Shown: positions 6,883-8,461 of the stretch, piece by piece
Layout: the number at the start of each line of letters is the position of its first letter
How positions within the stretch are numbered: position 1 is the first letter of the stretch
Assembly (NCBI GenBank): GCA_009885665.1
Contig: VFKI01000178.1
Coordinates: forward strand, 1-8,461
Origin: Gammaproteobacteria bacterium
GTDB taxonomy: Bacteria; Pseudomonadota; Gammaproteobacteria; DSM-16500
Direction: 5' to 3'
DNA: 8,461 bases
Program-made: the position numbers and the translations under genes
Notes under the pieces: model-generated
What the model saw: only the letters and a program-made list of their open reading frames with translations
Told to the model about the DNA's origin: nothing
Databases searched by the model: none

Positions 6883-7674
6883 TTAACCAAATGTATACAC
6901 GACATCTAAGCTAGCAGTTTCAGTCCGCAGCACAAATTGTTTGTGCGAAGTATACCCACCGAACATAACAGCGTTATATGACATGCGCCCATAATTTGTC
7001 AACTTATAATCCGCCCGTACTTGCAAGTGTTGAGTCGCTTGATAAGCCGCGCCTAAACCAATTTCTTCACCTATTCGATGCAAATTGATATGGTCACCTT
7101 CGCCAGAATTGACATAGCCATCATTACGCCGTCTGTTATTATAAAACTTATTGAATTCATCATAAACTTTAATATATGACACACCCCCTTCCGCATACAC
7201 AACAAGTGATGGCAGCGGACTCCAACCCACCATAGCATCCAACGCCATCGGATCGCTCATTTGTATACGCGTTGTATACAGATAATCATAATTATAAAGG
7301 CCATCATTCGATTGATAATGCATATTGTACTGCCCATTAAGCGTCTGTGAGCGATAGCCGCGCACAAATTGTGCACCCAAATACAGTTGACCAAACAAAT
7401 ATTGGTATCCAACGACAAATTCCGGCACTTGCAAGCGGCTATTGTTATCAGTCAAATGCACAGTATAAGGCGCACCAGGCAAAAGCGGCCCATCAGCCAC
7501 GCGAGTAAATCCATATTGCACAGTCTCTCGCGCAATACCTACACCTGCAAAAAACCCTGAATGCAGTGGCGCTGCATAACAAGACTGCATAAAAGAAAGC
7601 AGGCATGCAAAAAACCAAACAAACCCAACACCGGATCTAACTGATATTCTATGATGCTTAAAATAATTCTTCAT
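6883..7674 (-). CDS. Outer-membrane beta-barrel protein
   Basis: This 263-aa protein starts at ATG 7674, preceded by GGAGG 4 nt upstream; ATG 7689 would add five residues and has a poorer site. An N-terminal signal peptide is visible: basic residues to about 13, a hydrophobic core at 17-29, and probable cleavage after CYA (34) or YAA (35). C32 is not in a proper lipobox, so it is probably not a lipoprotein. The mature part has alternating strands with many Tyr, Gly and Asn, such as GFFAGVGIA, VVGYQYLFGQLYLGAQFV and LGAAYQATQHLQVRADYKL. This fits a small eight-stranded porin-like barrel of the OmpA/opacity type. The last strand ends VVYTFG, with one Gly after the expected terminal Phe. The two copies of a Tyr/Asn-rich stretch (about 120-135 and 175-195) are likely surface loops. 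It lies 49 bp downstream of the partial hinge gene on the same strand. Confidence 0.82.
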   Translation of the reverse strand: MKNYFKHHRISVRSGVGFVWFFACLLSFMQSCYAAPLHSGFFAGVGIARETVQYGFTRVADGPLLPGAPYTVHLTDNNSRLQVPEFVVGYQYLFGQLYLGAQFVRGYRSQTLNGQYNMHYQSNDGLYNYDYLYTTRIQMSDPMALDAMVGWSPLPSLVVYAEGGVSYIKVYDEFNKFYNNRRRNDGYVNSGEGDHINLHRIGEEIGLGAAYQATQHLQVRADYKLTNYGRMSYNAVMFGGYTSHKQFVLRTETASLDVVYTFG

Positions 7675-7723
7675 ATTGCCTCCAAACATTATTTTTCAAA
7701 AATAAACCGCGTTCCCGACTAAA

Positions 7724-8461
7724 TCAGGGAGACGTAGGCCGAGGAACATCCGTCATTTCATTACTGTCCTGTGTATTTGGCAAACGAGTGTATCTTCCTC
7801 GAGAATTCCAAAAACAATTTCCATTGACTGCGAGTGCTACACCAGCTGCTGCTCCAACTACTGCACCAGCTATCAAAAACGCAGCTGCTACATTCGCAGA
7901 CGACACGCTTTTGACGCCGGCGTTTCCTTGCGTTTCAACAACACCAGGCACGCCATCGCTTGACGTGCTGGATGCATTCAAATCAGTAATAGCAGAAGGT
8001 TTAGCAAGATCATTTCTTTGGTTTATCTTTCTTATAGATGCGGCATTCACCTCAGTTATCCCATTATCAAGCGAACACACGAGTGTATGCAAATTCGTAT
8101 CTGCTGAAGAAAAATAAACATTATCAACAGCTAAATTGACTGCGTTTACTGAACCCTGACAGTTCAATGTACTCTGACCATTTGTACTACATAATGTCGT
8201 ACGACTTACATCAATTCCAGCAAACTGTGGCACCGCCGTACATTGCATGTTCACATTGCCTGTGCCAGAAAGAAGAGCGCCTCTATCAGCAAGCGGATTG
8301 TATGAACCCGAAGAACTATAATCAATTTCACCAAGCTCATTAACCTCAGCTGTCGGTGGCGTGTATGTCGGCGTGTCTGTCGGTGTTTTCGTCGGCGTTT
8401 TCGTCGGTACGAGTGTCGGCGTGTCTGTTGGTGCTTTCGTCGGCGTTTTTGTCGGTACGAG
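7724..8461 (-). CDS. Partial second Pro-Thr-hinge membrane protein, paralogue of the 135-2600 protein
   Basis: The reading frame is open to the right edge, so the 5' end is missing; 245 residues are visible (numbered from the edge). GTG 8254 is an internal codon and not the start, because the conserved domain and hinge continue upstream in frame. Residues 1-32 are P-T repeats. A Cys domain follows (C74, C91, C101, C129), then a Ser/Thr-rich stalk (150-188), a membrane helix at about 189-212, C216 and a basic tail with Y224-T-R-L. The Cys spacing C91-x9-C101-x27-C129 is identical to C671/C681/C709 of the first protein. Shared residues include G-[QE]-I-[ND]-Y before the domain, C-[AS]-T-[DN]-G-[NQ]-S-x2-N-C-x-G, and L-x-C-x-[IL]-[ND]-N-G. 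I do not recognise a named family. Lys/Arg after the helix predict the tail inside and the Cys domain outside. Confidence 0.85.
   Translation of the reverse strand, partial: LVPTKTPTKAPTDTPTLVPTKTPTKTPTDTPTYTPPTAEVNELGEIDYSSSGSYNPLADRGALLSGTGNVNMQCTAVPQFAGIDVSRTTLCSTNGQSTLNCQGSVNAVNLAVDNVYFSSADTNLHTLVCSLDNGITEVNAASIRKINQRNDLAKPSAITDLNASSTSSDGVPGVVETQGNAGVKSVSSANVAAAFLIAGAVVGAAAGVALAVNGNCFWNSRGRYTRLPNTQDSNEMTDVPRPTSP
8366..8461 (-). repeat. 12-bp Pro-Thr repeats in a 48-bp higher-order unit, running off the edge
   Basis: Eight 12-bp units are visible, arranged as two copies of a 48-bp block encoding LVPTKTPTKAPTDTPT and LVPTKTPTKTPTDTPT. The two blocks match at 45 of 48 bases. The array continues beyond the window. 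Such recent block duplication suggests that the length of this hinge changes by unequal exchange or slippage, in frame. Confidence 0.88.

Noticed and set aside
7690..7728. Terminator after the partial hinge gene
   Set aside because: The only stem (CCCTGA/TCGGG with a bulge) is short and is separated from the T-rich stretch by about ten bases; the barrel gene begins right behind it.
8366..8461. CRISPR-like or satellite array
   Set aside because: The units are 12 bp, contiguous without spacers and translate into an in-frame P-T hinge, so this is a coding repeat.

Overview
The window looks like a stretch of a bacterial chromosome. It has tightly packed single-exon genes, good Shine-Dalgarno sites, GTG as well as ATG starts, and a Gram-negative outer-membrane barrel with a signal peptide. 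A gammaproteobacterium with an intracellular or host-associated life (Legionellales-like) would fit the mix of core metabolism and large unrecognised membrane proteins with low-complexity linkers. This placement is inference and not shown by any single gene.

Layout. (1) 135-2600 (+): a large unrecognised protein with a cytosolic N-terminal half, two membrane segments, and between them two Cys-containing exposed domains joined by a Pro-Thr repeat hinge. (2) 2601-2746: a symmetric nested inverted repeat between convergent genes. It is flanked by a TTAAAA direct repeat that includes the stop codon of gene 1; its inner stem could serve as a bidirectional terminator. (3) 5089-2773 (-): an EPSP synthase (AroA) followed by an isopenicillin-N-synthase-like 2-oxoglutarate/Fe(II) oxygenase, 70 bp apart. 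(4) 5090-5312: a divergent promoter region with a palindrome over the aroA -10, a possible degraded antitoxin tail, and a -10 for the rightward gene. (5) 5313-6857 (+): a TPR protein with a C-terminal SAM-dependent methyltransferase domain. (6) 7674-6883 (-): an outer-membrane beta-barrel protein. (7) 8461-7724 (-): the 3' part of a second Pro-Thr-hinge membrane protein, running off the right edge.

The most striking result is that the proteins at the two ends are paralogues. After the Pro-Thr hinge both have the same Cys domain with identical spacing (C-x9-C-x27-C), then one membrane helix, a Cys just after it, and a short basic tail with a Y-x-x-Leu motif. In the longer protein a related Cys module also precedes the hinge. 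Two Cys-containing exposed domains, a Pro-rich hinge, a membrane helix and a short tail with a tyrosine sorting-like motif recall the layout of lysosomal LAMP proteins. That is offered as a hypothesis only; an ordinary bacterial envelope protein is the main alternative. The genes between them (AroA, oxygenase, TPR-methyltransferase, barrel) show no obvious functional link to the pair.
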